Positions 33,714 to 45,483 of a DNA stretch of 64,000 nucleotides are shown here, piece after piece. The position numbers were made by a program, and so were the translations under genes. Below the pieces are notes generated by a model that saw only the letters and a program-made list of their open reading frames with translations, was not told the origin of the DNA and did not search any database. Numbering within the stretch: the stretch's first letter is position 1; every line of letters begins with the position of its first letter. Source of the DNA: Trachythela sp. YZ-2020 (Eukaryota > Cnidaria > Anthozoa > Malacalcyonacea > Clavulariidae); NCBI GenBank assembly GCA_016169945.1, contig JADLSH010000382.1, positions 2,232,001 to 2,296,000 of the forward strand. The letters run 5' to 3'.

Positions 33714-36700
33714 CACTGATCTGAAAATATAGTACCTGGATCGAGCTTCTATACCTATGAAAATTGAAGCCAGTTTTGGATTTGGCGGCCATATTGGAGT
33801 GACCACCAATGGCCATCGTAAGTTGAAGCAATTTGAAGGAAGTATTTTCAATTTGCGCTGTGTTGGGCGATGGAATTATTGAAATTTAATTGGAAATATG
33901 TAAAGGAGTTTGTATATTGTTAAAAATCACCGATTTGGTTTGATTTCGGGCGTTTCTCGGCGAAAAAACTATTCGCGCGTGTATGTTGTTGTCAGCCATG
34001 AGTGAGCATATTTACGTGAAATTTTGGAATAAATCGCCGTACTGTGCCTCTCGGCGTAGTAATCAAAGAAATTACAAGAAAGGAGACAGTTCCACATGTG
34101 AAAGTAATATTGGGCAAATAGTGATGGTGAAAGATCGACCTTAAAACGGGTTTTTGTGACGATTAAAGTCGACGAACTTTGCGTGTTGTAGCTACAACAA
34201 TAATTAATAGTTGATTGTTGTTGCCCGGCGAAGAGACGTTGTTCATACTTGTATCAAATACGACAGTATATTTAACAAGTCCAAGAAAATAGTTCATTGT
34301 TTGCTGAAGCACAATAAATAAAAAGTACTTATGTATTTACTAAATTATACTGGTCAGATTGACAATTTGTCAGAATGTACCACTACAAATTTGTCTATTG
34401 TGTCTCAAGAGATTGATTACAGGCCATCTATATATAAAACATCATGCCGTGGCATTTAGTTTCCTTATAAATTAAGTGAACAATTTATTTACAACATGCA
34501 TTTTAAGCTTGAATCTGTGCAGAGGAAGCAAGGGTGGTGCTAGTGGGGAATACATGCTCTGTTGGGAACCTCAGGCTCCATTGGGGAAATACACCAATAT
34601 ATATCAGGGATTGTCATATTCAGTTACTATGTTTGAGCATTAAGTCTTGGTTCAAAAATTAATCGACTCCCTTTCCAGAATCTGAAATTTAAATCTATTC
34701 CAACTGAGTTACTCATTCCTGACCCATCTCACTGTTACAAGTAACAATAAGTCAAGCCTAGAGGTGTCTGGGGGCATGCCCCCCCAGAAAATATTTGATT
34801 TTTGAACCTCGGAAACACCATTTGCGGCACTCTCGGAGCAGCTTCAGCCAAAAATTTACCTCATAAGATGGGACCCATATAGCAATTTTCAGTCTCACTG
34901 ACTCCAAAAAATCATTCATTAGGGATTTCACTTCACTTGATCAGACATTTAAATATTTGAATCATTGAATGTGTACATGTGCTCTTTGAAACTACGTCTG
35001 TGGCTGTGGATTAAAAACATGAATTTCACAAAATAACACATGATCGTATTACACATTTACACCAAGCTATGCCATGTGGTATTATTGCCTTTGTATATTG
35101 CTCCATATACATTATATAAATCCAGTATAGATATAGATAATATTAAACTAACATTAGTCGACAAAAAGCATAAACAAACTTCCGATTCGCCTGGGTATTA
35201 TCTATAAAGTATATTATTATAAAGCGTCGAGTCTAAGTCTTGACCGCAATATTATGTAAATCAGTTCACCTCATCACCTACGCGGGTCAATACTTTGCGC
35301 ACAAATAAACAGTATAGGACCTTACCTTAGGGCCGTACAACAGTTGCTCTTTCGATCTCGAACGTACTTCGGGATGTATATGATTCGGCACCAAAATTTC
35401 TCCCAAGGCAAAAGCTTGTGTTGTTGATGGCGCTCACTAGCTCTTCAACAGAACTCTTCGGTGAAGCGTCTATTCGCTTCTTTAGATCAACTTCAATATC
35501 TTGAAGATATCGCCGATCGTTTTTCGCAAACGCGGACTGTACGGTCTCGTAAATACTAGCAGACATTGGGATTTCTGGCTGTGCTACTTTGTTGAACCTT
35601 TGCAGTTCTATAAATATATTCAGGCTGATCAGGCTGACTCGCTCTGATCGGTCAAAATTATGCAGCCAATGAGAACTCAGATATTTTTTAAGATTGGCCA
35701 ATGGCAGAGCTTATATTTGTGCCCCTGATGAGTTGCCCGGTCAGAACTCCCCGGAAAGTGGTCAACATCGCTGCTAACCAATCAAATGACCAGATTTGCC
35801 ACAAAGTCGGTCAAGATTCAAGCGGAAGACCGCTGTTTTGACTGATCATCATATTGCTTTACATAAACCTTTACCGCTGAACGCAATGTAATTACTGGAC
35901 TACAAACTTAAATATGCTGACGCCACTGAACCTATTTGATAACTGGACCGCGATTTGAATTCGAATTAATTAACTTCGCAATTTTTTACCCTAGTCGCGT
36001 GACCGGGTTGACTACCCCTGGATCCGCCCCTGCTGTACATCTGTCTTGAATGTTGATCAATTAAGATACTTAATGTTATACCAATGTTTGAAGCTTTGTA
36101 GTATCCAGTCAGGATACAAGTCATTCACAGTTTAGTATTCAACACCAAATTTTAGTATCTTGTGGATATCGGGATACTGCAAATTTCAGACCTTGCCTTA
36201 AAAGGATGGCCTAATATATTTAGCCCCTGTTCTTTCCTGTGCCAAGGAATTGACACCATAGTTGACAAGTAGATTAGGAACCTAATGGTATAAATCTAGT
36301 TTAAAGACATATTAAAAATAAATTTGAATTAATAAAAACATTTGTCAATGAGAAATTTTACAATAGCATTGGCCAATTATCATGGTATGCTGATTTATTG
36401 CATACAGTTTTTTGCAAAATTCTTCACAAGATACAGAAGTTTCAGACAGGTAAAATCTTTCACAGAAATTTAAAACATACTTTTACAAGAAATATACAGT
36501 ATAAAAATTAAAATAGTTTATGACTTCACTACAAACATAATACTAAATTTGAAGCAACTGAGCATAGAAAGTATTAAGTATACTATTATTTACAAGCACT
36601 ATAAATTATATATGTCCTATATGGCGACAGTGCATCACGGCCACTTACGCGTAAAGTTTCTGTTAACCCATTCGTTTTCAGCCTGAATCAGTGATTCCTC

Positions 36701-37265
36701 ATTATTTATACGCGCAATATTACTTCCACAAGACGTCCTGTCTCGTTTCTTGATTTACTATTACTGCGGAAGGCAACATATTGTAGCTACAACACGCAAA
36801 GTTCGTCGACTTTAATCGTCACAAAAACCCGTTTTAAGGCCGATCTTTCACCATCACTATTTGCCCAGTATTACTTTCACATGTGAAACTGTCTCCTTTC
36901 TTGTAATTTCTTTGATTACTACACCGAGAGGCACAGTACGGCGATTTATTCCAAAATGTTCACGTAAATATGCTCACTCATGGCTGACAACAACATACAC
37001 GCGCGAACAGTTTTTTCGCCGAGAAACGCCCGAAATCAAACCAAATCGGTGACTTTTAACAATATACAAACTCCTTTACATATTTCCAATTAAATTTCAA
37101 TAATTCCATCGCCCAACACAGCGCAAATTGAAAATACTTCCTTCAAGTTGCTTCAACTTAAGACGGCCATTGGTGGTCACTCCAATATGGCCGCCAAATC
37201 CAAAACTGGCTTCAATTTTCATAGGTATAGAAGCTCGATCCAGGTACTATATTTTCAGATCAGTG
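33714..37265. mobile_element. 3552-bp DNA transposon with long inverted ends and 8-bp target duplication
   Basis: Begins CACTGATCTGAAAATATAGT and ends with its reverse complement. The terminal inverted repeats extend about 480 bp (33714-34195 and 36785-37265) with few differences. GGAAAGAC occurs immediately outside both ends (33706-33713 and 37266-37273), a perfect 8-bp duplication. That length is used by hAT, P and Merlin-type elements, but the terminal bases do not decide. The interior has one exon-like frame on the minus strand (35701-35327) and a possible hAT-like end (CTGGATCCGCCCCTG near 36020). No transposase was recognised. Confidence 0.88.
35327..35701 (-). other. Exon-like open frame inside the 3.55 kb element
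   Basis: An open frame of 124 codons with an internal start MSASIYETVQSAF, ending near an AAG|GTAAGG donor around 35325. No family recognised. It could be the first exon of an element-encoded gene, or captured or chance sequence. Most of it is charged and probably helical (DRRYLQDIEVDLKKRI). Confidence 0.3.
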
Positions 37266-37834
37266 GGAAAGACCGTCTGCAAGGTTTGGCAGTGTATTTG
37301 ATATGTCCGTCCACCAGTGGACAGGAATTGATGATTGGCTGTACTATTTTTACCGCTGTCAATCAATAGGAAATGTGTGTTAATTAATGTAATATATCTA
37401 ACACGCAATAACAATAGCACAGAGACAAAAGTTTTAAATATTTTAAGGAACGAGACGTTAATGAGAAGTCCAACGGCACTTGTTTCTACAGTATAGGTTT
37501 AGGTTTTATCTTGAAAAGAATCCACAGCGTTGTATCGCTATACCGTTCAGCAGGAACATTAAGTTTTTTATTTAAAATTGCGCTGTTTGTTTACATAAGT
37601 AATGACATCTATTTTTAGCTGTGATTTTAGTCTATTGTTAGTTACTTCTTGAAAGGGGGCGGCAATCAAATACACTGCCAAACCTTGCAGACGGTCTTTC
37701 CCCACCTCACTCTTGCCCGTTTTTGGGTGTTTCGCCGCAGGACCGTCTGCCTCGCAGGCTAACGGGAGGCATGCGTGGGCGTTTAGCGAAATACTCGAAC
37801 AAACAAACCGCAATGCTCAATTTAATAGAAATGT

Positions 37835-38570
37835 AGTAAGATAGTAAAAGAAAACGGCATTTTCCTCAGTCTAATTGACAAACATTTTCCACCGCACCAC
37901 AAGCTACATAAAATTTTTAACCGAAATACAGTTAAAGTAAGTTATAGCTGCATGAACAATATTAAGTCAGTAATCGCTAAACACAATGCACACATATCTA
38001 GGAATAAGAAGGCCAGGGACACTACCAATTGCAGTTGTAGAGAAAACACCATTTGCCCGCTTCAAAAACAATGCATGACTAGGGACATAGTATACAAAGC
38101 AACGGTCACAGTAAGCAACACAAACACGATCAAAAATTACATTGGCATGACTGCAACCACATTCAAAGAGCGATTGGCCAACCACACTAAATCTTTTCAG
38201 CATAAAAAGCATGCAAATGACACGGAACTTTCGAAATATATTTGGACATTGAAAGAAAACAATAAGGATTTCAGTATTAATTGGCAAATTTTAAAACATT
38301 CTATTTCGTACACGGGAGGATCAAAACGATGCAATTTATGTTTAGAAGAAAAATTTTGTATTTTGAAAGAAGAAACAAGAATTGTTTACTCAACAAAAGA
38401 GCTGAAATAATTTCACGATGTCATCGTAACAAATTTCGCGTAAACAACGCAAACAAAGCCATGCATGCACACATTGTCTCCCACATACACCCCCACGCTC
38501 CGGCAGGAAGCATATAAGCGGTCATTTCTTTCGATATTGGAAACTGCCTGATGATTCTTTTACAGATGAA
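37835..38570 (+). pseudogene. Penelope-like element 3' fragment with GIY-YIG endonuclease
   Basis: One open frame from about 37835 to the stop at 38408-38410. It starts with the post-RT motif KHFPPHHKLHKIFNRNTVKV, continues through a Cys-rich linker (CSCRENTICPLQKQC), then a GIY-YIG domain: YKATVTV, NYIGMTATTFKERLANHTKS and ELSKYIWTLK. This order is characteristic of endonuclease-bearing Penelope-like retroelements. The RT core is missing upstream, so the copy is 5'-truncated; downstream sequence to about 38570 (CTGCCTGATGA, GATGAAACAGCCTGTTGC) resembles the element's 3' region. The nuclease frame is intact, suggesting fairly recent insertion. Confidence 0.85.
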
Positions 38571-38617
38571 ACAGCCTGTTGCAGACAAGTTTTGAGGTAA
38601 GCGAAAATCTATAATTT

Positions 38618-39094
38618 GCTCAAATTTTCTCCCTCAATTTTTACAGCGTAGATAACATCAATCTTCAAAATTCCAACGCCAGTGAGCGTATACAAAACGA
38701 GTCATTTTAGAAGTCATATACAAACCTTACAGTTCGGCCTTTATCAGATCTAAAACACTCGGCTGCGCCTCGATGTTTTAAATCTGATAAAGACCTCTTG
38801 TGCGGTTTGTATATATTACTTCTAAAATTCATTAATTATTCATAGGCAAAATACAAAGGAAACTCATTACCCGTAGCGGATCTATATATTTGATATAGAC
38901 TTGCTCAAATTTTCTCCTTCAATTTTTACAGCGCGTCAATCTTCAAAATTACAACGCCAGTGAGCGTACAAAACGAGTCATTTTAGAAGTCATATACAAA
39001 CCTTACAGTTCGGCCTTTATCAGATCTAAAACACTCGGCTGCGCCTCGATGTTTTAAATCTGATTAAGACCTCTTGGGCGGTTTGTATATATTA
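38618..39094. repeat. Two direct copies of a unit with an internal hairpin
   Basis: Copies at about 38618-38820 and 38904-39094 (offset about 285 bp) are nearly identical. Each contains an imperfect palindrome: ATCAGATCTAAAACACTCGG, then TGCGCC, then TCGATGTTTTAAATCTGAT. The 3' part of a nearby Penelope copy may have carried one of them. Confidence 0.8.
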
Positions 39095-39099
39095 CATAC

Positions 39100-42000
39100 A
39101 AGCGAGTATATATTGACTGATAATACATTTGTTAAATTAAAGTGTATATTAACGAATAATCTGTGTAATAATAAGAATATAAACACGGAGGCGTACATAG
39201 TATAAACATGTATTTCATCCGGGCATTTTGGCTACGAGTTGTAAGCAATAAGCCTTTATCCTGTATTAGATTTTGCTAGGTGATTTGGTTTTTGAAATTT
39301 TACACTGTCCATAAACTACAGTACAGGATTAAAGAATAACTGTAACACTCTGAACACTTACTTCATGTTAGCATGAACAGGCTCTCTTTAATTTGATATT
39401 ATATCAAATATTAAGTAGGAATGTCAGGAATGCGGCATTATTGCTGGGTTGGCGCAGCTCGTGTATAAAGGTATTTTTGCGCAAATAAATTCATGCAATT
39501 CACACATACACTTAATATACACTTAAATTCAACAAATCTATTACTCAATACTCGCTCGTATTTATAGTTAAAACCATGGGAAAGGTTTGCGCAATGAACC
39601 AGTCCAGCGCATAGTCTTTCCTGAGTTTCCTCCTTAGTATACATTGGCATTTCCTAGTTTAGTTGACCACTAAACTACAAAAGATATCTCCCTTTTGCAC
39701 AAATGCAAGTATTTACATCTTACCTTTCAAATCTGTAGCTTTGGTTGTACCCAGGACCTTATGAGGATAAAATGGGCATTATTTCTTTACTACTGCAACT
39801 GAATCCTGATGAAAAATCTGGTTCCACGGCTGGTCAATGGTGCATGTAGGTTGCAAGTACTATGCACTAGCCCATATGCATTTTAAAAATACATGGCACA
39901 AACAAAATTCCAAACGGTAGCTTGTTAAGTCTGAGTATTTCTTACTTATTGAGAAATTGTGCAACACCCTTTAATCAAACCCTGACACTAGACTTTTCCA
40001 AAACATTTATTATGTATCCATGCAGGGCTGTTGAGTGGGGTGAAGAGGAGTTGATGAGCAATTAGGCTAGGGCTGCAAATTTGCGGGGGGGAGGGAAGGG
40101 AACAAAACTTGAGCTGGATCCCTTCAATGTTGGAGCCCTTGTCAAATTAGGGCTCCTGTAGGCCTCTTTTCTAGTATGGGTTCCTCAACATTGTTCCTTC
40201 TGTTTTAAAATCTATGACATCATACTACTCTACTATATGATATTTATATATGCTCAAGTAAAAAGAGAGTACTTCAGCAAGCTAAATCATTTTTTTATCA
40301 AGGGGAATGGTTGGATACGGCGTAAGGATCACTCGTTCATTCTATCCATGAACAGAATTCTTGGGAATGACTACCCCAGAAAAAATAAGAACTCCCCCAA
40401 AAAGTCACTAATCCAACTTCTGCATACTAAAATTTTATATAATCTACGCTGGTGATGAAAGGGCACCCTAGCTTCTGGAGTATCTGTACCCCTATATAAG
40501 ATGGCCAACTCGGTCAATTGGGATGATCTTGATGATAACCATTGTCCAAAAATCCTCTCTGGGCAGATGCTGCTGAGCCGTAGGATGCAATTAAGAATTG
40601 AGTACTGCAATTCTAATAAGGGGACAACGTGGGGAGTTGGGGCTCCTTTTACGAACTAAGTGTATGAGGTGGGATGTCATGTAAGGAGTGCGGTAGGTGG
40701 AAAATGTAATTTTTGATTTTTGGTACCAGTTAGGGTAGTAAACTTACCTATTTACAATATTAATTGATGTTAAATCACTTAAGTTGAATTCAAACTACCA
40801 ACCAGACAAGTTTTGTTTGTATAGATTTCCATCTCTTAACCCAGAAATAGCACATTTTGTAATCTATGGAATTGAAAGGGGATCATTTGTAGTCTTTCCA
40901 TGCATTGAAATCAATCAAAATTTAAAAAGTGTACGATATGATGGAATCTGCAAAAATATGAGAGGGCCTCAGCCCCCAACTGAAACGAAATTTTCACGAG
41001 GGGGCCTAGTTACCTACAATCAGGTGGAAAATTATTGAGACATTCTGGTCATTTCCCCCCCTCCTCCTTATAAAATGTTGTAAGCATGCTACAAAGGCAA
41101 ATGGACAGCGAAAAAGATATTCTCAACATTGTATATGGGGAGAGAGGGGCGAAAACGTGAATAGTGGCAGACTGGCAGGAAATGTGGAAGGTCTCATTAT
41201 TTTTTAGCTTGATTGTTAAGTCAGGTCTATACCCATGGTTTGTCCCCAGTATGTGTTCTTTTATGTGATACTAAAGTGCTTGATCTAGAAAATCTTTTGT
41301 TGCAAACATTATATTCAAATAAAAAGGGCTGTCTCTACTGTAGTTTAGCATGTTTTGCTAGAATCATAATACATTATATATTTTGTTACAGACATTACAT
41401 ATTCATAAGGTTTCTGAGGGGGCCTTAGTCCACTACACCCCTACTAGCTTCTGATAATTTTTCCAGCAGCCATATCAGACACATCATTGACATGTATTCT
41501 ATAAATTATAGCATGCACTGTATTTAAAACTATCACTTAGAGGTTTCCATCATCTTGAAGGATCTTACCAAGTCCCTGGTGCCTGACTTCTTGGCAGCAT
41601 ATGGTACACAGATACAGTGCTGTATTGTTGCCCACAACTAGAGATCCACTTAACTTTCTACATTTTTATTTTGAAAACAGTGAAAGTATATCTACAGTAG
41701 ATTAATAAGTAAATACATCATTGCTATATGATCGTTATCGAGGTTTGCCTTGGGCCCTCAGGTGAGATATAAATTCAGGGCCTTAGTGGTGAAAAGTACT
41801 TTAAATAACAATGATTTATGTTAAAATTATTGAAAGTGTGTGGCTACAAAAACTCTGTCTTTTACTGCATATATGTTTCTTAATTGGCTTCATGTTCTTG
41901 TTTTCCCAGGGGTAGGGGTTTTAGTGTTTTACTAAATTTTTGCCCATCTGATCTTCCCACAGTGAGTCTAAAGTACACCAACTAAGTATTTAATCTTAGC

Positions 42001-43075
42001 ATGCCAACTTGAGTAAAAGAAAATAAATTGATTAAGGAGCAAAAAGAACCCAAAACAAGTTAAACAACAGTAGAAAAACTGTCCTTAGTCCTTAGATAGC
42101 CTCCACATTGAATTGTGCGGCCGCGTCGGGAAAGGCCTTGGAACTAGCCTAGTCCCGACTAGGTGCTCTACCGTATCTGAAATAGCCCTGACCAACGCGT
42201 ACCCCCCGTTGGTTTTCACGCCAAAGCTATTGATTTAACATGGTATTTGGCCAAATAATGAACATATATGTCTATTGAATATAGTATAAACTTCTCTAAA
42301 CAAGCTACGAGTGAAATTTTGCCAATTAAAAATATTCAAAAATTATATCAAATAATCTATAAATATATTGTAAATATATGTTGTAAATGAAATGATTAAA
42401 AATTGGCATATTCAAATTGGTGCAACTTTCAAATTATCTTAATATGTATGGGATCGAAAATGTTATAACACTACTTGTTAGAATGTAAATAATATTTAAC
42501 AATTATTACCGCAGTCAAGGTGCTTATCGGCGAATATTCACCGAGACGAAGTCGAGGTGGATATTCACTGATAATCACCGAAACTGAGGTAAATAAGTGT
42601 TTTAGTATAATTTTAGTAGTAAAATATGCATAGAGTTAAATACAACAACATGCGCTTCTGTTATGAATATAATTTACTTCCTTTTTAAACACGTAATGTA
42701 TACTAAAATAATCGGGAAGTTCGTTAAAACAACAAAGTCTAACACCGAATAGCGATGAAAATGCGGTGGGGGTCCACCTGAATTTGCAATATTCCGGTCG
42801 ATCGCATTTGCAAGCCTATTACTTGTGAAGTAGTTTTGTTAACTATACAAAACTATATATCACCAGAAAACTTATGTAACAAAGATTCCAAAAATATTAA
42901 GTATTTCTTCATATCTCCAATATTTATTTAGGTCATGTACTCCCTTATTATAGGAAATTAACGATACACTTTATTAACGCGGATTTCGAAAATTCGCGTT
43001 AATTTAATTAATGTTAATTTATATTTATCGCTAATTTCAAGTATGCACATTTAAGTTATCGTTAATTAAAAAGCC
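39100..43075. other. Long stretch without a supported gene
   Basis: About 4 kb of AT-rich DNA. Open frames are short and lack recognisable domains. G- and C-rich patches such as those near 40080 and 41050 resemble interiors of non-autonomous transposons, but I could not pair their ends. An imperfect palindrome lies at about 42500-42600 (see separate entry). Confidence 0.45.
42500..42600. repeat. Imperfect palindrome of the GGTGAATATC hairpin family
   Basis: The left part GCTTATCGGCGAATATTCACC is complemented by GGTGGATATTCACTGATAA-type sequence after a GAGACGAAGTCGA centre. It is the same motif set as the near-perfect hairpin at 58118-58222. Confidence 0.6.
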
Positions 43076-43141
43076 ATGATTGTTTTATATAACACAAACT
43101 TTTTAATATCAAAATACGTAATAAAACGCAAAACGAAAACA

Positions 43142-43717
43142 TCAGTCCGCCTCTTCACCGTCACTATCGGCCGAATCTTCACTATGAAGTTCACTATTAA
43201 AATCAGTTTCTTCATATTCACTGTCACTATCAGAGTCAATCTCTACATCAACATGCGTATTTAGTATAGACTTTAAAATTTCTTTTGAGTCGTCTTTGTA
43301 GTTTTCTTCATCACATGCTGGATAATTTACGGAATCCACTTTTTCCTTTAAAATTTGTAGCGCCCGCTCATCCTCCCATCTCACTGTCACTTCAATCGGT
43401 ATTTCAAGGCCGCCTTCAACAAGTGGCGACGGCTTGTATTTAACAGACTTAACTTCTGCTTTAACGCTTGCACCTCTCTCAATTGCGTACCGAATATATC
43501 GACTGAGCTCCAATGGGATATGCCCAACTGTCGAGGGGAATAACGTTCCTGGTAAGTTTGTTCGACCAGCAACAGCGAAACGATCGTGTTCGTTGTTCCT
43601 TTCTTGCTTGAAAGTTAGAGGTTGCTTCAAATGTAGTTTCCATTTTGGTCGGTAAACATGATATCCTCGTAAACCTGTGATGAACTTTAACTCAGAAATA
43701 GCCACAACGGTACTCAT
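43142..43717 (-). CDS. HIRAN-like domain protein with acidic tail, 191 aa
   Basis: Single-exon frame with start MSTVVAISELKF at 43717 and stop at 43142-43144. Residues about 10-110 match a HIRAN-like pattern: FITGLRGYHVYRP, FKQERNNEHDRFAVA, STVGHIPLELSRYI, then SPLVEGGLEIPIEVTV. HIRAN domains in HLTF/Rad5-type proteins bind DNA ends, but stand-alone versions such as this are common in invertebrates and of unknown role. The last 40 residues are rich in Asp, Glu and Ser (EIDSDSDSEYEE), like a histone- or DNA-mimic tail (inference). It is divergently oriented to the HTH fragment starting at 44068, about 350 bp away. The long intact frame suggests a functional gene or a recent element-borne copy. 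Confidence 0.72.
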   Translation of the reverse strand: MSTVVAISELKFITGLRGYHVYRPKWKLHLKQPLTFKQERNNEHDRFAVAGRTNLPGTLFPSTVGHIPLELSRYIRYAIERGASVKAEVKSVKYKPSPLVEGGLEIPIEVTVRWEDERALQILKEKVDSVNYPACDEENYKDDSKEILKSILNTHVDVEIDSDSDSEYEETDFNSELHSEDSADSDGEEAD

Positions 43718-44067
43718 TTAGAAAGGTTTCTAAAAACATTAATAGCGTTGTTTTGAAATACCAACTACGAAAACGCGATCTCTCTTACTGTCAACAACAA
43801 GTCTCGTACCTAAATTTCTGCTTTTAGAACTTAAAAAACAACTTACGCTTTTTGTAACATTTCTATGTTTACCGGTACTTTTTGAATGTCCAAAGTTCGA
43901 TTTGACGAGAAAAACAAGCCACTTAATTGGCTTCCTTTCAGTTAAGGAAGCCTAAGTGTTTGAAACGTAAAAATACGCGAAAAAATTGTCACAGTTAACA
44001 GTTCTCTTTTTACGGTTTGTTTTTGTTTCTGGCTGTTTAGTTTCGGAATGAAATCGTAGGTCGAGCC

Positions 44068-44370
44068 ATGTCAATTTTGCAATATTTCTCTGTGAGGAGT
44101 AGAGAAACCAGCACATATGCAGAAACGATAACACTTCCTTCCAGAGAAGAAGCAGGAGTATCATCAACTGAGTATGACAACATCGTTGCGGAAGTACAAA
44201 GTGTGCCGAACAAGCGCAGAAGGATAACTTACCACGAACAAGACAAAGTAAACATCGCCAAGTATGCCAATGTGAATGGTGTAGCAACCGCTCTTAGATT
44301 CTTTCAACGTGACTTCCCAAAGCTGACTGAGAGCACCGTACGTCCATGGCTGAAAAAGTCCGTTTCGAGC
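44068..44370 (+). pseudogene. pogo/CENP-B-type HTH transposase N-terminus, truncated
   Basis: The frame starts MSILQYFSVRSR and contains KRRRITYHEQDKVNIAKYAN, then GVATALRFFQRDFPKLTEST and VRPWLKK. This is a psq/CENP-B-like helix-turn-helix as found at the N-terminus of pogo/Tigger-type DDE transposases and related cnidarian proteins. The frame is cut after WLKKS by the 3.3 kb palindromic element starting near 44373. No DDE catalytic part was found on the far side (47711 onward), so it is a disrupted or partial copy. Confidence 0.6.
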
Positions 44371-44559
44371 ACAGTCCGTTTCGACAACGAGTTAATATAT
44401 TCTCATATCTAATATCACCTTATACGAAACGGCTTAGAGAACTAATGTAGCGGCGCTTAACCTAGTAAAATATTACTGCCTTATGCGAAGTAATAACAAG
44501 CAGAAATATAGCTTTCTAAAACGAGAGGATCTTAAAGTTTAATCGGCAGAGCTAAGGTA

Positions 44560-44725
44560 CTTCATTGTACTATTTGTTGTTATAGAGGTGACCTCACTAG
44601 ATAGGCCCAGTGGTTTCATGAGGTCTCCTTGCCATTTACTATTTTCTTTTGTTCTTTCTTTGTAATTGTATTGTATATTGTATATGTTTATGGGGAATTA
44701 ATTAAAGTTTCAAAGTTTCAAAGAT
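44560..44725 (+). mobile_element. LINE-like 3' end inserted in the left palindrome arm
   Basis: This segment is absent from the right arm, where GCTAAGGTCTTACAGAGAAG is continuous. It includes TTGTATTGTATATTGTATAT and ends GGGGAATTAATTAAAGTTTC, typical of a 5'-truncated retroposon tail. No coding portion remains. Confidence 0.5.
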
Positions 44726-45483
44726 CTTATAGAGAAGTACAAATATATATTTGCCAAGCGAATGTAACAAAGTTTCAAGCGTTTTAGATGTAGCAGAGGA
44801 TGAAAAGCAGTGATTTTTAAGCGCGATTTACGAGCATATACAAACATTGTATGTAAACACAATTCTATGCGTGGGTTTGTAAGTCATTTGTAAACCGTTA
44901 ACAACGAATAAATTGAGAATATATCATTATAGGACGGGAAAATATTGTACAATGTACATACAGCACACACATAATTCATTTTTATAACACATTTATTGAT
45001 TAAAATTTCTTTTACAGCGTTAGTAAGGTCTACTCCTAAGAGCATATCGTTTAGGAGTCTTTTATATCTTTACAGAGTTCTCATATTTTTGTCTGTCTTC
45101 AGGTGATAATCTTGCACTATTTTCAAAAGGAGGATAAAGGAGGTTTAACGAATACGAAATCGTACCGTTTTTGGAGCAAAATATGAGTAATTAGTGACGC
45201 TTGGATGCATGCATAAATTAACACAGACAAGGATTAACGTTTTAAACAATTTATTTCTAAAGTCTAACAATTTTACACAATTAAACAGTAATTAAATATA
45301 CTGTCCGACTTTTACACAAATAAACAGTTCTTAAACGTATTGTCTAGGTTTAACAGTGTTTTCCAGCTTCGATCGTTTGACTTTGTAAACAGTACCGTCT
45401 TCCGTTAGCAGGAGTTTGCGTTTATGTACCAGCAGAAAAGAAACGGAGTGCGACCAAAGTTTTGGATGTTAAATCGGTGGATT

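Larger units (their letters stand above)
33652..37763. mobile_element. Outer MITE-like element split by a nested insertion
   Basis: GCCTGCGTAGCAGACGGTC near 33654 is mirrored by GACCGTCTGCCTCGCAGGC near 37741. Inside, AAGACCGTCTGCAAGGTTTG (near 37270) is mirrored by CAAACCTTGCAGACGGTCTT (near 37680). Removing the 33714-37265 insertion and one 8-bp duplication leaves a unit of about 550 bp, the presumed original element. Confidence 0.65.

Noticed and set aside
33445..33831. 128-codon minus-strand frame
   Set aside because: Much of it is the inverted end of the 3552-bp element; the matching frame at 37148-37369 is the other end, and both reflect repeat sequence rather than a gene.
40784..41038. 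84-codon plus-strand frame
   Set aside because: No recognisable domain, splice context or conserved motif; it lies in repeat-like DNA.
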